From: Elmis aenea
Lineage: Eukaryota > Arthropoda > Insecta > Coleoptera > Elmidae
Length of the DNA stretch: 64,000 nucleotides
Direction of reading: 5' to 3'
Assembly (NCBI GenBank): GCA_947652605.1
Contig: OX393576.1
Location: 11,062,575-11,126,574, forward strand
Shown here: one piece after another, positions 25,001 through 36,049 of the stretch
Layout: every line of letters begins with the position of its first letter
Position numbering within the stretch: the first letter of the stretch is position 1
Made by a program: the position numbers and the translations under genes
Notes under the pieces: model-generated
Databases searched by the model: none
The model's input: only the letters and a program-made list of their open reading frames with translations
What the model was told of the DNA's origin: nothing

Positions 25001-25710
25001 AATAAGACATTGTGCGATGTGGTGTTTACATTGTTTTGGGGAAATTTGACCTAAATGTTGAAGGTAAGTCATCTTACGATATTTCTAAAGTAATTGTCCG
25101 GTTCTGCTTTTCATAACGATTTTGACTACAAAAGCTATATCTACATGGCAAACCTAATTAATTTGTTGATGTTTAAACCAGTTTATTGGGTTCGTAATTT
25201 TCCAAAGTAAAGAATCATATTATCAACTTGCAGTAAAACAAAAATAACGATATTCAGTTATCCCATTCCTGTCATTTGTGATTGTTTACGAGTTTATTAC
25301 ATATGGGCTAGATACCGCCAAATTTAAACGGTTGCGGTACCTGAAGATAACAATGTTTTCAGAAACGTCTAAGAAAAAACTGAACGTCAAAATCTGTAAA
25401 CGATTCGTTTTTGTCGCTAAACTTCCTAGGATCTTATATACTGAATTTGGCTGCCATTGATAATATAGCAACACATCTCACTTTCTAAATAATTTGTTGT
25501 ATTTTCTTATAATGGATTAAAAGTATAACAATTAAAAGGAATTTAGATAACTTAAACTAACATTCGATTATTTAATATGTCATTATGTTTAAAAAACACA
25601 TTTTACAGCTATACTATTTGTTTATGTTACAGTGTAAAATACAGTATGTAACTATGCTGTTGCCGACATAAAAAATGTAACTTTCGGAAAAGTTTAAAGT
25701 TCAGTGAAAC
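22004..25710. other. 3' region of the AJM1-like gene and spacer before FBXL6
   Basis: A possible polyadenylation signal AATAAA lies at about 23286 and another at about 23368. Sequences around 22555-22640 and 22850-22900 share GATGGCCCAAAA and form a weak repeat. No other gene was seen. No clear TATA box precedes the FBXL6 start at 25711. Confidence 0.5.
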
Positions 25711-28700
25711 ATGGCAGAAGCAAATGTAAGCAGTGAAGACGAGCCTCAAACTTTTGACTATCGTAAATTAAATTTTACATGTGGAACTGTATTACAAGAC
25801 AATGCCGAGAGTGAAATTAAAGATTTAAACGGTGATGTAAGACATAGGGCGTATAATATATTACCTAATAATAATGTGTGTGATGATGTTTCGAATTGTT
25901 ATATCGACGGAGAGTGTACAAACTCCTCGCAAAATGAATCATCCTTTACACCATCCACCAGCTCGCTTTCAGGAGAGAGCCCATCACAAGAATCATTGCA
26001 AGATAATTTGGTGTATGCAGACCGTCCCCCGGGTAAACGAATAAGTACGTAGATTGTTTTATTATTTTTATATATTTATTATTTAAAGTTTAATACATTA
26101 TAACTTGGTAATTTTGCTTCAATTTTTGACAATGTATGTTAATAAATAATGTGTAAATAAAATCGTAGGTAGTTTGAAAGTACTACAGATTTTTAATAAA
26201 ACGTTTAAGAAACATTTTTTTAAACGTTCTTAAGACATTTTATTTTATCTATGGTGTTGTTATACAAATTAATGTTTATACATTTTGCTCGAGCTTTTTA
26301 AGTTCTCTTTGAGATTCAAATGTGACAAGTTTAAACAACGTATATTATTTATTAAGTAGATTTTAATAAATCATTAATTGTACAGAATCAAAGTCGAAGA
26401 GAAACTCCCAATTGCTTCTGGACCAACCATTTCAACCATCGCCAACAAGTGAAACACCAAAATCAAATGATAGTACAAGTTCAGACATGTTTGTGCAATT
26501 AAATTCAGTTGATTTAAATAACGGTGCTATTAAAAAATCTAGTGATAAAGTTACCAAGCCACGAAGTCGTAAAAAGTTGGGTGTTGGAGCGCCGAGGGGA
26601 AGACCTCGAAAGGCTTTTGTGGCCATGTATCACAGTCAAATTAGCGGCGATAAAGACACAATCAAGATCAGGATTAAGAAAAGTAATCTCACAGCTCAAA
26701 CACAGGTCAGTATTTATTTTGTTTGCTACTAAAAATTGATATTCAGTTTTCTGTATTATTTGGTATAACTTGTATGAGAAAACTCGTGAATCAGTTATAC
26801 TTTACTATTTGATATAGTTTCTGTTCTTCATTAATTAGTTCCTTTTATTTATTTAGCTACCAGCCAATAAAAAGAAAAGTGGTAGACGAAAAAAGCACAA
26901 AACCGTATCCGATACAGACGCTTCAGATCATGAGATAACCAAGAAACGTGTCAAGTTTAATGTTAGCTCTGAAGTGGACCTAATTAGCCCTATGGAACCA
27001 TTGGTACAAAGTGTTTGGGGAGAAAGGATACCTCAGAACGTCCTCCAACATATATTTCAAATATTATGTGCACAAGAGGGCTGTCTTTCTCTATTCAGGT
27101 AAACATTTACACTTGAAACAACAAACAATGAAAGGACAAACATTAAAAAACAAAAAAAATTAGAATTTGGAATAATTCCGCACTAATATACAGGGTATTT
27201 CTTAAGTATTGCAAAAAAATTCTGGAGGTGATTCCTGATCGAAAATTAAGAGGGATCTTTCATATAAAATGTTTTCCTTAGACGTCTCCTTTTGGAGCTA
27301 CACCCCCAAAAGGGAGCAGAAAAATTATGTTTTTATTTTGTTCCTTAAATTTGGATAAATGTGGGAGAATAATATTTGGTAGATGTTTTATACTTATTAA
27401 AAGGTTTTCCATAGTAATATTTTTAATTATCACCCACCTTTACAGGGGGCTGAAAAGTGCGACCCCTGTTGGTTTTTTTATCAGAACTTTTTGGAAGCTT
27501 AAAAATAATAATTTAAAAAGCTTGATTAATTTAGAAACTTTTTTATTCTATAGTTTTTCTCGTAAAACCTATAGTTTTTGAGTAAAAAATAAAATAAGTA
27601 AACATGAACCATCAAATTAATATTCCAACATAAAACGATTCATTTTGGTGGTTGCCATGGTTTGTTTATGTTCATATTGGGTAGAATTGACAGGCGTTAT
27701 AGCGTTGTCGCCGCGTAAAGGTCAAAAATGAATAACATCTGTCAATTCTACCCAATATGAACATAAACAAATCATGGCAACCACCAAAATGAGTCGTTTT
27801 ATATTGGAATATTTGATGGTTCGTGTTTACTTATGTTATTTTTTACTCAAAAACGGTAGGTTTTACAAGAAAAACTAAAGAATAAAAAAAGTTTCTAAAT
27901 AAATCAAGCTTTTAAAAAACAAATTTTTAGTTGCAAAATTTAAACCAACCAAAAAGTTCTGATAAAAAAACCAACAGGAGTCGCACTTTTCAGCCCCCTG
28001 TGAAGGTGGGTGATAATTAAAAATATGACTATGGGAAACCTTTTAATAACTATAAAAATCTACCAAATATTATTCTCCGACATTTATCCAAATTTAGGAA
28101 ATAAAATAAAAATCTAATTTTTCCGCTCTCCTTTAGGAGGGTATAACTCCGAAAGGAGACGTCTAAGGAAAACATTTTATATGAAAGACCTCTCTTAATT
28201 TTCGATCAGGAATCATCTTCAGAATTTTTTTGCAATACTTAAGAAACACCCTGTATATCAGTAAAATATAAATTTCTTTTCAGATTATGCCGAGTATGTC
28301 GATTATGGCGTGACGTGGCTCTCATACCGTCGTTGTGGCGCAATATTGATTTGTATTGGGTCAAGGAAAAGCTTCGCACAGACATTAAGCTGCATTGGCT
28401 AATGCAGAATCGCCTTTCGTCCTGCCAAGACTTGAACCTTGGTGAGTTTTTTGAGCTGTCCTAATATTCTTCTTCTTTTTAATCGGTTTCTCTTGTACCT
28501 TTTGGTGTCGAGGTATGCTTTTCTATATCTGTGTTATGTTTCTCCACTCTTTCCTATCGTTAGCTAATTGTGGCACATCTCTTCAGCTGACTCCTTTTTC
28601 TTCTAGTCTTTGCCTCACTTCTTTTTCCCATTTTATTCTTGGTCTTCCTCTATTTCTTTTTCCCTCCATCTGCATTTTCCATCGTATTTTCGCATATCTA

Positions 28701-31700
28701 CTTTCTGTCACCTTAATTGATTTGTCTCAATTTTTTTCTTTAATTATTTTATCCCCAAGTATTATAAAGAGTAGTGGACTTAATGTGCCTCCTTGTCTTA
28801 CTCCCACTGTTATAAATATATAACTAATATTTATGGAATATTTTGTGCGACAGGGGATTGGAAAGTACGCGACATCCATTCCGCTCTCGTGGCTTTGAGC
28901 AAGTGCTGTCCCGAGCTTCGAGGTTTGAATATAAGTAGCTGGAAAGGATTAAACGCTGATCATCTCAGGTTGCTCATTACGGAGTGTGGAAAGTTGGAAC
29001 GACTAGATATTTCGTCTATCAATGTGAGTATTAAAAATGAATGTTATGACATTAATTTTACCATTTAATGGTTCTTTGAGGGCTTATTTTGTTTACAAAA
29101 AATTACTGTACTGACAAAAATGTATAAAATAATTTGATGGATATTAAAAAAGCTTTGTATCTTAATTACATATGGTTAATTGTGTGTGTGTGTACAGGGT
29201 GGCCTATTTTCGATGGCCATACAGGGTATCTCGGTTATTATCAGAGATAGAAAAATACTAAGTACGTAGTCTCGATTTCTTTTTCGAGAGGAATTCATTG
29301 CCGTAAACCGATTTTTGATACCTTTTTTAATTATTTTAAATATAGCCAAAAACCTAGTTTTAGCACTTTTCAAAAATGTTAAATATCTCGCTTAAACAAA
29401 AAGATAGAGAAAAACTTTAAAGACATTTTTGGCATGGTATTTTGTCTTTAATAAGATAGCGATGCTCAATTTTTTTTTACTCACACGAATATTGATATAT
29501 TACACCTAACTTTCTTATTTTAAATGGCAACCATAAGCAAATTATATATTTTTGAAAAGTGCAAAAAATAAGCTTTTGATTTGTGTCAAAGCCAACTATG
29601 GTTGCCATTTAAAATAAGAAAGTTAGGTGTAATATATCAATATTTGTATGAGTAAAAAAAATTGAACATTGCTATCTTATTAAGGGTAAAAAACCATGCA
29701 AAAAATGTCCTTAAAGTTTTTCTCTATCTTTTTGTTTAAGCGATTTATTTAACATTTTTGAAAAGTGCCAAATATTTCGAGTATTAAAAAAGATATCAAA
29801 AATGTTAAATATCTCGCTTAAACAAAAAGATAGAAAAAAACTTTAAAGAGATTTTTTGCATGGTTTTTTGTCCTTAATAAGATAACGATATTCAATTTTT
29901 TTTTACTCATACAAATATTCGTATATTACACCTAACTTTTTTATTTTAAATGGCAACCATAGTTGGCTTTGACACAAATCAAAAGCTTATTTTTTGCACT
30001 TTTCAAAAATATATAATTTGTCCATGGTTGCCATTTAAAATAAGAAAGTTAGGTGGAATATATCAATATTTGTATGAGTAAAAACAATTAAACATCGCTG
30101 TCTTATTAAGGACAAAAAACCATGCCAAAAAGATCTTTAAAGTTGTTTTCTATATTTTCGTTTAAGCGAGATATTAACATTTTTGAAAAGTGCCAAAACT
30201 CGGTTTTTGGCTATATTTCCAAAATAAAAAAAGATATTAAAAATCTGTTTACGGCAATGAATTTCTCTCAAAAAAAGAAATCGGGACTAGGTACTTAGTT
30301 TTTTCTATCTCTGATTATAACCGAGATGGTGGCATCGAAAATAGGTCACCCTGTACTATTGGTAACAGTTGACAATATTTGCATTCCAAACAATACAAAC
30401 AAAAGTTTTAAAAAAATGTGTACTGAGGAATTTGTTTTAGGTACAAAGTATAACAATTGTTTTTTAACAATTCATTTCTATGAATGAAAACTATAAAGTA
30501 AAAGTTATTTTTTATCTTGAGTTTAATTTTTTTTAAATCTTCAGTTTCAATTTTTTATTGGTGAAACAAAAGATTTTATTAACCCTTTCGCTGCGGCACT
30601 CGTTTGAGAAGTTCGTGCTTTCAGTGCGGCGTTTTTCGGGTCTTATGGAGTTTGTGGGTTACGCTCGCGTAATAATACGGCTCCCGCACATGGGACACGA
30701 AAAATAAATGCGGATTATTACGGTTCCCGCAGTGAAAGGGTTAAACAGGGTTTATAAAACTTTCGCACACAACTCAATTGTTAATTAACAAATGATTATG
30801 TTTACAATAATATTTATTGAAAGTACCCATTCGGGTCAGTTAGGTTAGGTGAATGTTTTAACTTGCAACTGTTTTATTTTATTTACAGAACGCATCAATA
30901 TTAAATGCACAGCCATTGGTTGGATTGGCTCAAACAATGAACAGTCGATTAACGCATCTAGTTTTGGCCCATAATAAGCTGGCTGGCCTCACCCCCATAT
31001 TGGCAGCTATAGCTGTAAGTAGCTTATTTTCTTGCTTCAAATTGAAATGTAGTGGATGTAATATTAATTAAGGGTGTTTAATTTTGCAGACCAACTGTCC
31101 TAATCTTCAACTTCTCGACTTATCGAATATTAGGACATACGCTACGAATACGGCGTTACTCCACGTTGAGAAACTGCAAGGCGGATGTTCCAAATTAAGA
31201 GTACTACGGATAACTAACAGTCAAATTTGGTTGGCACCCGTTAGTTTGTCAGATCAGGTACGTTACATCAAATGCTAATCAGTATTTTACCAAAATCCAA
31301 AGCTTCGTGTTTTATTTTTTGACTCAATACTGTCAGTTTTATGTTTATTGCAAAAGATAAGTTTGGGTTGTGATTAAAAACATCTTTTTTTTTTAAAGGT
31401 GGCGTCTCCAGGATTTCCAAATCTTGAAGAATTATCTCTAGCCGGCCTAGAAGATGCCCAAATCACGGCTCGTTCTATAGACGATAACGGTATAGAAAGG
31501 ATACTGAAGTCAAGTACAAAACTCAGGCTGTTGGATGTGCGTGGTTGCATTCGCTTATCGGACTCAGGTCTAGTTCGTGTTCCGGCTTGGGATCTTGAAC
31601 ATCTTTTTCTTAGTGGTACGTAAAATTTAATTAAAAATAAAATGGAGGGGAAGTCGGCTAAAAATTTAAAAATTGTTGTAAAAAACTTGGTTTTGGGGAC

Positions 31701-34700
31701 GAACTGTTGATAATATTTGTATTAAATGATTTTTTGTTCATTGTAATATCCTTCTTCAGTGCAGTTATTACTGGAATTTTCCGATATTAAATGGTAACTT
31801 TTTTTTGTCGTTTAATAAGTGTAAATTTGTTCATAGGTTGTAATGTAACGCGACAACAATATTCCGGTATGGAATTAATCTTACAAAAATGGAGTCACAG
31901 CCTTCTAGAAGTAGATTTAGCTTGGTCCACTGCCACCTCTTCTTTAGATGCTGCTGTTTTAACACTAGCCGAAAAAGGGGCCGAATCACCACTACAGTAA
32001 GTATATGCACACAAGTATTAAAATTGCTTAATATTGAATGAAAAAATTAAGTATGTGCATCATAAAATTGTAATATAAACATCAAGCTGTAGTCCACAAT
32101 ATAAAACAAAAGACAGTTGAAATATCTAGAGTCTAGATGTTTAAGCTGTCTTTTGTTTTATACTGATGAGTGTTTTGTTTGCACACTAACTTTGAAACAA
32201 AAATTTTTGAAGTGTACAGGGTTGACCAAATTCGAATGTTTTACGGGGTATCTCGGTTACCGCAATAGAGAAAATCTGATTTCGGTCTCTTGGGATATTT
32301 TTTTGAGAGAATATTGCCTATGCAGTCAGATTTTTTCTATCGGATTCCATTTTGGCACTACAGACTAGGGTTGCCAGAATATCTCTTTTAAAGAGAACAT
32401 GTCCTCTTTTTGTCCCGATCATTTTGTTCACTATCTTTTTTTATTCTGATCATTTTTTGTCCTTAGTTACTTTTGGTCAGATCTAAAAAAAATATTATAG
32501 AACAGTCGTTTATAGGCCAAAGCAATAAACTCCACTTAATGATTTTTTAAACATTTTAATGCCAAAGCACTTCATTGATGTTTAACTTTTTATGTTTAAA
32601 ACCAATTTCTTTAATAATTAGGTTTAACAGCATTAAATGTCAAAAAAAATTTGATCCTTGAATAATAAATTATTTATTTCAGAATAAACAATTATTCCAG
32701 GGATATACTATTAATAGATTTTTTTCTTATAAGTGTTCTGCTTTGTTTGATAGAGTAAAATAAGTTATACATACTAACTATATTTATCGATAACAGCCGC
32801 CTACTTAAATCCAAAACGCAACCCACTTAGCAGGTTGCGCCTACATGGTTATGCAATGTGCTTAACAAAACGCCTACTTTCGGCATTTTCAGGCAACCTG
32901 CGTAGAAACAACGTTTAACTAATTGCATACCATGTAGGCGTAATGTACAGTATGCAACCCACTAAACGTTGCGCCTATTGATAGGCAACCACGACACAAA
33001 ACGCCTACCTAGACATGAAACTGATTTGACATAACAGTTACGCAGGCTGCCTAAAAATGACGAAAGTAGGCGTTTTGTTCAGCACATTGCATACCTACGT
33101 AGGCGCAACATGTTAAGTGGGTTGCGTTCTGTAATGAATTACAATAAAAACTGAACAATATTGTTCTTAAGACAAACAAAATTAATTTCTGCAGTATACA
33201 GTACCACGGTAATCGTAAAGTTCAATAAAAATTAAAATAAATTGGGTTAAGATTAAGTTACTAAAGATTTGGTTTTGGACCAGAACTGTCAAAACACATT
33301 TATTAGTAAAATTCCAATAAAAATTATACAATGCAATATTTATGTCTCAAATATGGATTTGTAAAGTATATTGAAGTAACTCAATCGAAAAAGGAAATAA
33401 AAATCAAACCATATCTGGTAACGATAAAATTATTAAAAATGTGGTTTTAGACTAGAACTGTCAAAAGACAATTTATTAGTAAAAATCCAATAAAAATGAA
33501 GCGACTTTATGTCTTAAATATGATTTTATAAAGTACACTGCACTAACTCAAACGAAAAAATAAATAAAAATAAAAATAGATCTAGTAACGATTAAGTTAT
33601 TAAAAATTTTGTTTTGGATCAGAGCTGTCGAATCACATGTATCAGTAAAAATCCAATAACAATTAAATGATACAGTCTTTATGTGTCTCATATGCATTTT
33701 TGAAGTATATTGTATCAAGTTAATCTGTAACTTACCTAAAATTTAAAATATTGATGGTTACAAATAAGTTGTAAAGAAATATGAATTTCTGAAGTATACT
33801 GTACTAAGTCAATCGAGAACTTGAATAAAATTTAAAATATTTAAGATAAAGAATAAGTTATTAAGAAATTTGTTTTAGACCATTAAATATTTCAGTAGAG
33901 AGTAATTGTTCACAAAAAATAAGTTCTCTTTTTACACTTTCAACTTCTGGCAACCCTACTACAGACAAAAAATGAAATTTCATCATTTTTGAAAATTTGC
34001 TGTAACTTCTTTATTTATAAAATTAGAACAAACTGTTGTAAAGGTTTTTTATACAGATTTGTATGCTTAATTTAAAAACAAAAGTAGTTTTTTCATAGCT
34101 ACCCTGACTTTCGAGATATGGAGTAAACTTACATTTTTTTAAATGGAAACCCTAGTTGGCCATGATTTTATGTGAAAAGGTATTTTTTTAGCTTTTTAAA
34201 AATATATAGTTTTATATATTTTTTGCAAAAAATGACCGAGTTATGGACAATTTTGTAAAAATTCGATCATCAAAGTTTGCCATGATTTCGTAAACAAGTG
34301 ATGTTTGCGATTATTAAACAACTAAACGTCATTGCCAAGTAAATTCTGAAACAGCCGCTACGTTTTTACCACTTACAAAGTAATATTCTAACATATTAAA
34401 CTTTTCAAAGAGTTCAAATTTAGCCGTGTTCACAATACCACAATAAACAGTTATAAAATACAAAATAATACACGGATTTGCTTAAAAGTTAAAAAATTTA
34501 CTTGAAAATGACGTTGTTGTTTAATAATTGCAAACATCACTTGTTTACGAAATCATGGCTAACTTTGATGATCGAATTTTTACAAAATTGGCCATATCTT
34601 GGCTATTTTTTGCAACAAATATATAAAACTGTATATCTTTGAAAAGCCAAAAAAATACTCTTTCACATAAAGTAATGGCCAACTAGGGTTTCCATTTAAA

Positions 34701-36049
34701 AAAATGTAAGTACTCCATATTTCGAAAGTCAAGGAGGCTAAGAAAAAATTACTTTTGTTTTTAAATTAAGCCAAAAAATCTGTATAAAAAACCTTTACAA
34801 CATTTTGTTCTAATTTAATAAATAAAGAAGTTAAAGCAAATTTTAAAAAATGATGAAATTTCGTTTTTCGTCTGTAGCGCCAAAATGGAATCCGATAAAA
34901 AAAATCTGATTGCATAGGCGTTATTTTCTCAAAAAAATAGTCCAAGAGACCGAAATCAGATTTTCGCTATCTATTACGGTAACTGACCAGGAAAGGTCTC
35001 GATACGTTGTCGCTAGAATTTGATTCCGGCTGTGTTTATTACATCGAGGGCATCCAAACTAAATGTTTTCCAGAGTTATACGTGCCACTGGCCAATACCT
35101 TCGGAAAAATAGGGGAAAAACTGAAAAATTGGTACAAAAAGGTCATTTTTGCGATCGCGTTGGCCATGAAACCGTCAGAGATAAAATCGAAATTCTTCTA
35201 TTTACCAATAGGCGCATCCTTTGCAAGTAATATAGTGCAAAGTTTTTGAAAAAATCTTGAACGGTTCCGGAGAAAAACGTCAAAAACGAAACCCCTGCAT
35301 AAGCGCTATGAATTGAGAAGTTGTGTATATCTGTATTACTATATCTATGCGACTTGCATAGGCGTTTAACATAGGGAAAACAGTTTTTACAAAGGCCTCG
35401 TTTTTTGCGTTTTTCTTCGGAACCGTTTAAGATTTTTTCAAAAACTTTGCACCATTTTACTTGTAAAGGATGTGCGCATTGATAAATAGAAGAATTTCGA
35501 TTTTGTCTTTGACGGTTTCATGGCCAACGCGATCGCAAATATTACTTTTATTATTCAACTTTTCAGTTTTTCCCCTATTTTTCCGAAGATAATGGCCAGT
35601 GGCACGTATAACTCTGGAAAACATTTAGTTTTGATGCCCTTGAGGTAATAAACACAGCCGGAATCAAATTCTAGCGACAGGAATCAAATTCTAGCGACAA
35701 CGTATCGTGACCTTCCCTTGTGAGATACCCTGTAAAACATTCGAATTTGGTCCACCCTGTATTTTTTGACAAGTTTCGTGTGGATTTTATGACATTTTTA
35801 ATTTACAGAACTTTAAACTTGTGTGGATCGTCCGTGAGTCTAGAACCGGTGAAAGCGGTGTTAATGAAGTGCCCCAAACTCAATTCTATAAACTTGCAAT
35901 CTTGCCGCGCTCTACCTAGAGGCATAAAGCGCCTCTATTATGGAAGTGCTGTTGCCGAATTACGGCAGAGTTTACAGAATAAACCAAAGACTGAAAACAG
36001 TGAATCCGACGCGGAACAGACGCCAACATCAGATCAAGTAACTGAGTGA
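25711..36049 (+). CDS. FBXL6: F-box and leucine-rich repeat protein 6, complete
   Basis: There are ten coding exons with consistent phases: 25711-26044, 26386-26705, 26857-27098, 28284-28441, 28854-29023, 30889-31014, 31090-31257, 31399-31615, 31837-31996 and 35809-36049, together 2136 nt (711 residues plus stop). The first ATG sits in GAAACATGG, a good context, and no upstream in-frame exon was seen. Residues 1-270 are acidic/Ser-rich, with an AT-hook-like PRGRPRK (about 181-187) and basic runs. The F-box is at about 272-320 (ERIPQNVLQHIFQIL ... CRLWRDV ... LW). Leucine-rich repeats follow to about 690 (LRGLNISSW, LQLLDLSN, LRLLDVRGC, LNSINLQSC). F-box proteins of this kind carry substrates to the SKP1-CUL1 ubiquitin ligase. 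The substrate of FBXL6 cannot be read from sequence. Family recognition is firm and the exon structure is well supported. Confidence 0.9.
26857..28441 (+). other. FBXL6: F-box domain of FBXL6, split by an intron filled with a foldback transposon
   Basis: The F-box is coded by the end of exon 3 (to 27098) and the start of exon 4 (from 28284). The join falls in ...SLF R|LCRVCRLW, the middle of the domain that binds SKP1. The intron between them (27099-28283) is almost wholly a foldback transposon (27191-28253), so the ancestral intron was probably under 150 nt. Confidence 0.85.
27191..28253. mobile_element. Foldback family B, full copy (1063 bp), in FBXL6 F-box intron
   Basis: TATA|CAGGGTATTTCTTAAGTATT ... 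AATACTTAAGAAACACCCTG|TATA, with arms nearly 500 bp long. The centre holds a short unpaired piece near 27690-27740 (GTTGTCGCCGCGTAAAGG). It is non-coding. Confidence 0.92.
28470..28815 (-). mobile_element. LINE 3' fragment in FBXL6 intron
   Basis: It is closely related to 56455-56690 (for example GCTAATTGTGGCAC(A/G)TCTCT and TTTTATTCTTGGTCTTCCTC). The minus strand encodes a piece of the LINE ORF2 tail. It lies between donor 28442 and acceptor 28853, so nearly the whole intron is LINE. Confidence 0.8.
29195..30353. mobile_element. Foldback family D (1159 bp) with multiple internal inversions
   Basis: The ends are TGTA|CAGGGTGGCCTATTTTCGAT and ATCGAAAATAGGTCACCCTG|TA. A block of about 150 bp (AAAAGTGCCAAA, TATCTCGCTTAAACAAAAAGATAGA, CATGG.TTTTT.GTC.TTAATAAGATA, TTTAAAATAAGAAAGTTAGG) occurs four times in alternating orientation. 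It lies inside FBXL6 intron 29024-30888. Confidence 0.88.
30583..30740. mobile_element. piggyBac-like MITE (158 bp) at TTAA
   Basis: CCCTTTCGCTGCGG ... CCGCAGTGAAAGGG are inverted ends flanked by TTAA at 30579-30582 and 30741-30744, the strict target duplication of piggyBac elements. The end sequence CCCTTTG/C is also usual for the family. It is much more GC-rich than its surroundings. Confidence 0.8.
32101..32161. repeat. 61-nt imperfect hairpin in FBXL6 intron
   Basis: ATAAAACAAAAGACAG at 32101 pairs with CTGTCTTTTGTTTTAT at 32146-32161. The stem continues with a few mismatches to a minimal loop near 32131. It starts about 105 nt after the donor at 31997. It may be a tiny palindromic MITE (TA on each side) or a small-RNA-type hairpin. 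Confidence 0.6.
32816..33130. mobile_element. Inverted-repeat element nested in the hAT-like element
   Basis: AACGCAACCCACTTA at the left and TAAGTGGGTTGCGTT at the right, with arms of about 95 bp (GTTGCGCCTAC, TATGCAATGTGCT.AACAAAACGCCTACTTTCG). The centre repeats the same GGCGTTTTG / CAACCCACT words. No clear target duplication was seen. Confidence 0.8.
33248..33890. repeat. Tandem array, unit about 170 bp, about four degenerate copies
   Basis: The phrase GGTTTTGGACCAGAACTGTCAAA-ACACATTTATTAGTAAAAATCCAATAAAAAT recurs near 33271, 33442 and 33610, with a decayed fourth unit to 33890. Each is followed by TATGTCTCAAATATG.ATTT.TAAAGTATATTG. It lies within the hAT-like element and is probably a subterminal amplification. 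Confidence 0.85.
34987..35720. mobile_element. Foldback with GGAAAGGTCTCGATACG ends (copy 2), TGA duplication
   Basis: It is homologous to 9838-10540. TGA flanks it at 34984-34986 and 35721-35723, and it interrupts GGTAAC-(T/C)GAGATACCC of the host foldback, so the empty site is predictable. Near 35661-35699 a 19-bp word (GGAATCAAATTCTAGCGAC) is duplicated. Confidence 0.82.

Larger units (their letters stand above)
32366..33958. mobile_element. hAT-like element (1593 bp) with exact 8-bp target duplication
   Basis: The inverted ends TAGGGTTGCCAG ... CTGGCAACCCTA are flanked by CTACAGAC at 32358-32365 and 33959-33966. No transposase remains. The interior holds a nested inverted-repeat element (32816-33130) and a degenerate tandem array (33248-33890). 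Confidence 0.9.
32217..35759. mobile_element. Foldback family C, full copy, expanded by nested insertions
   Basis: GTA|CAGGGTTGACCAAATTCGAATG ... CATTCGAATTTGGTCCACCCTG|TA. The arms share GGTAACCGAGATACCCC, TGGCACTACAGAC and TTTGCCATGATTTCGTAAACAAGTGATG with 12594-13151 and 50501-52531. It is interrupted by a hAT-like element (32366-33958) and by a second foldback (34987-35720). It fills almost the whole FBXL6 intron 31997-35808. Confidence 0.88.

Noticed and set aside
27327..27581. Recurrent small open frames [19 protein letters not shown] (also 763 and 43798)
   Set aside because: The same sequence occurs in all family-B foldbacks and reads in both arms; it is chance openness in a MITE.
34987..35249. 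80-codon plus-strand open frame
   Set aside because: It is the left arm of a foldback repeat, not conserved as protein and closed by stops in the other copy.
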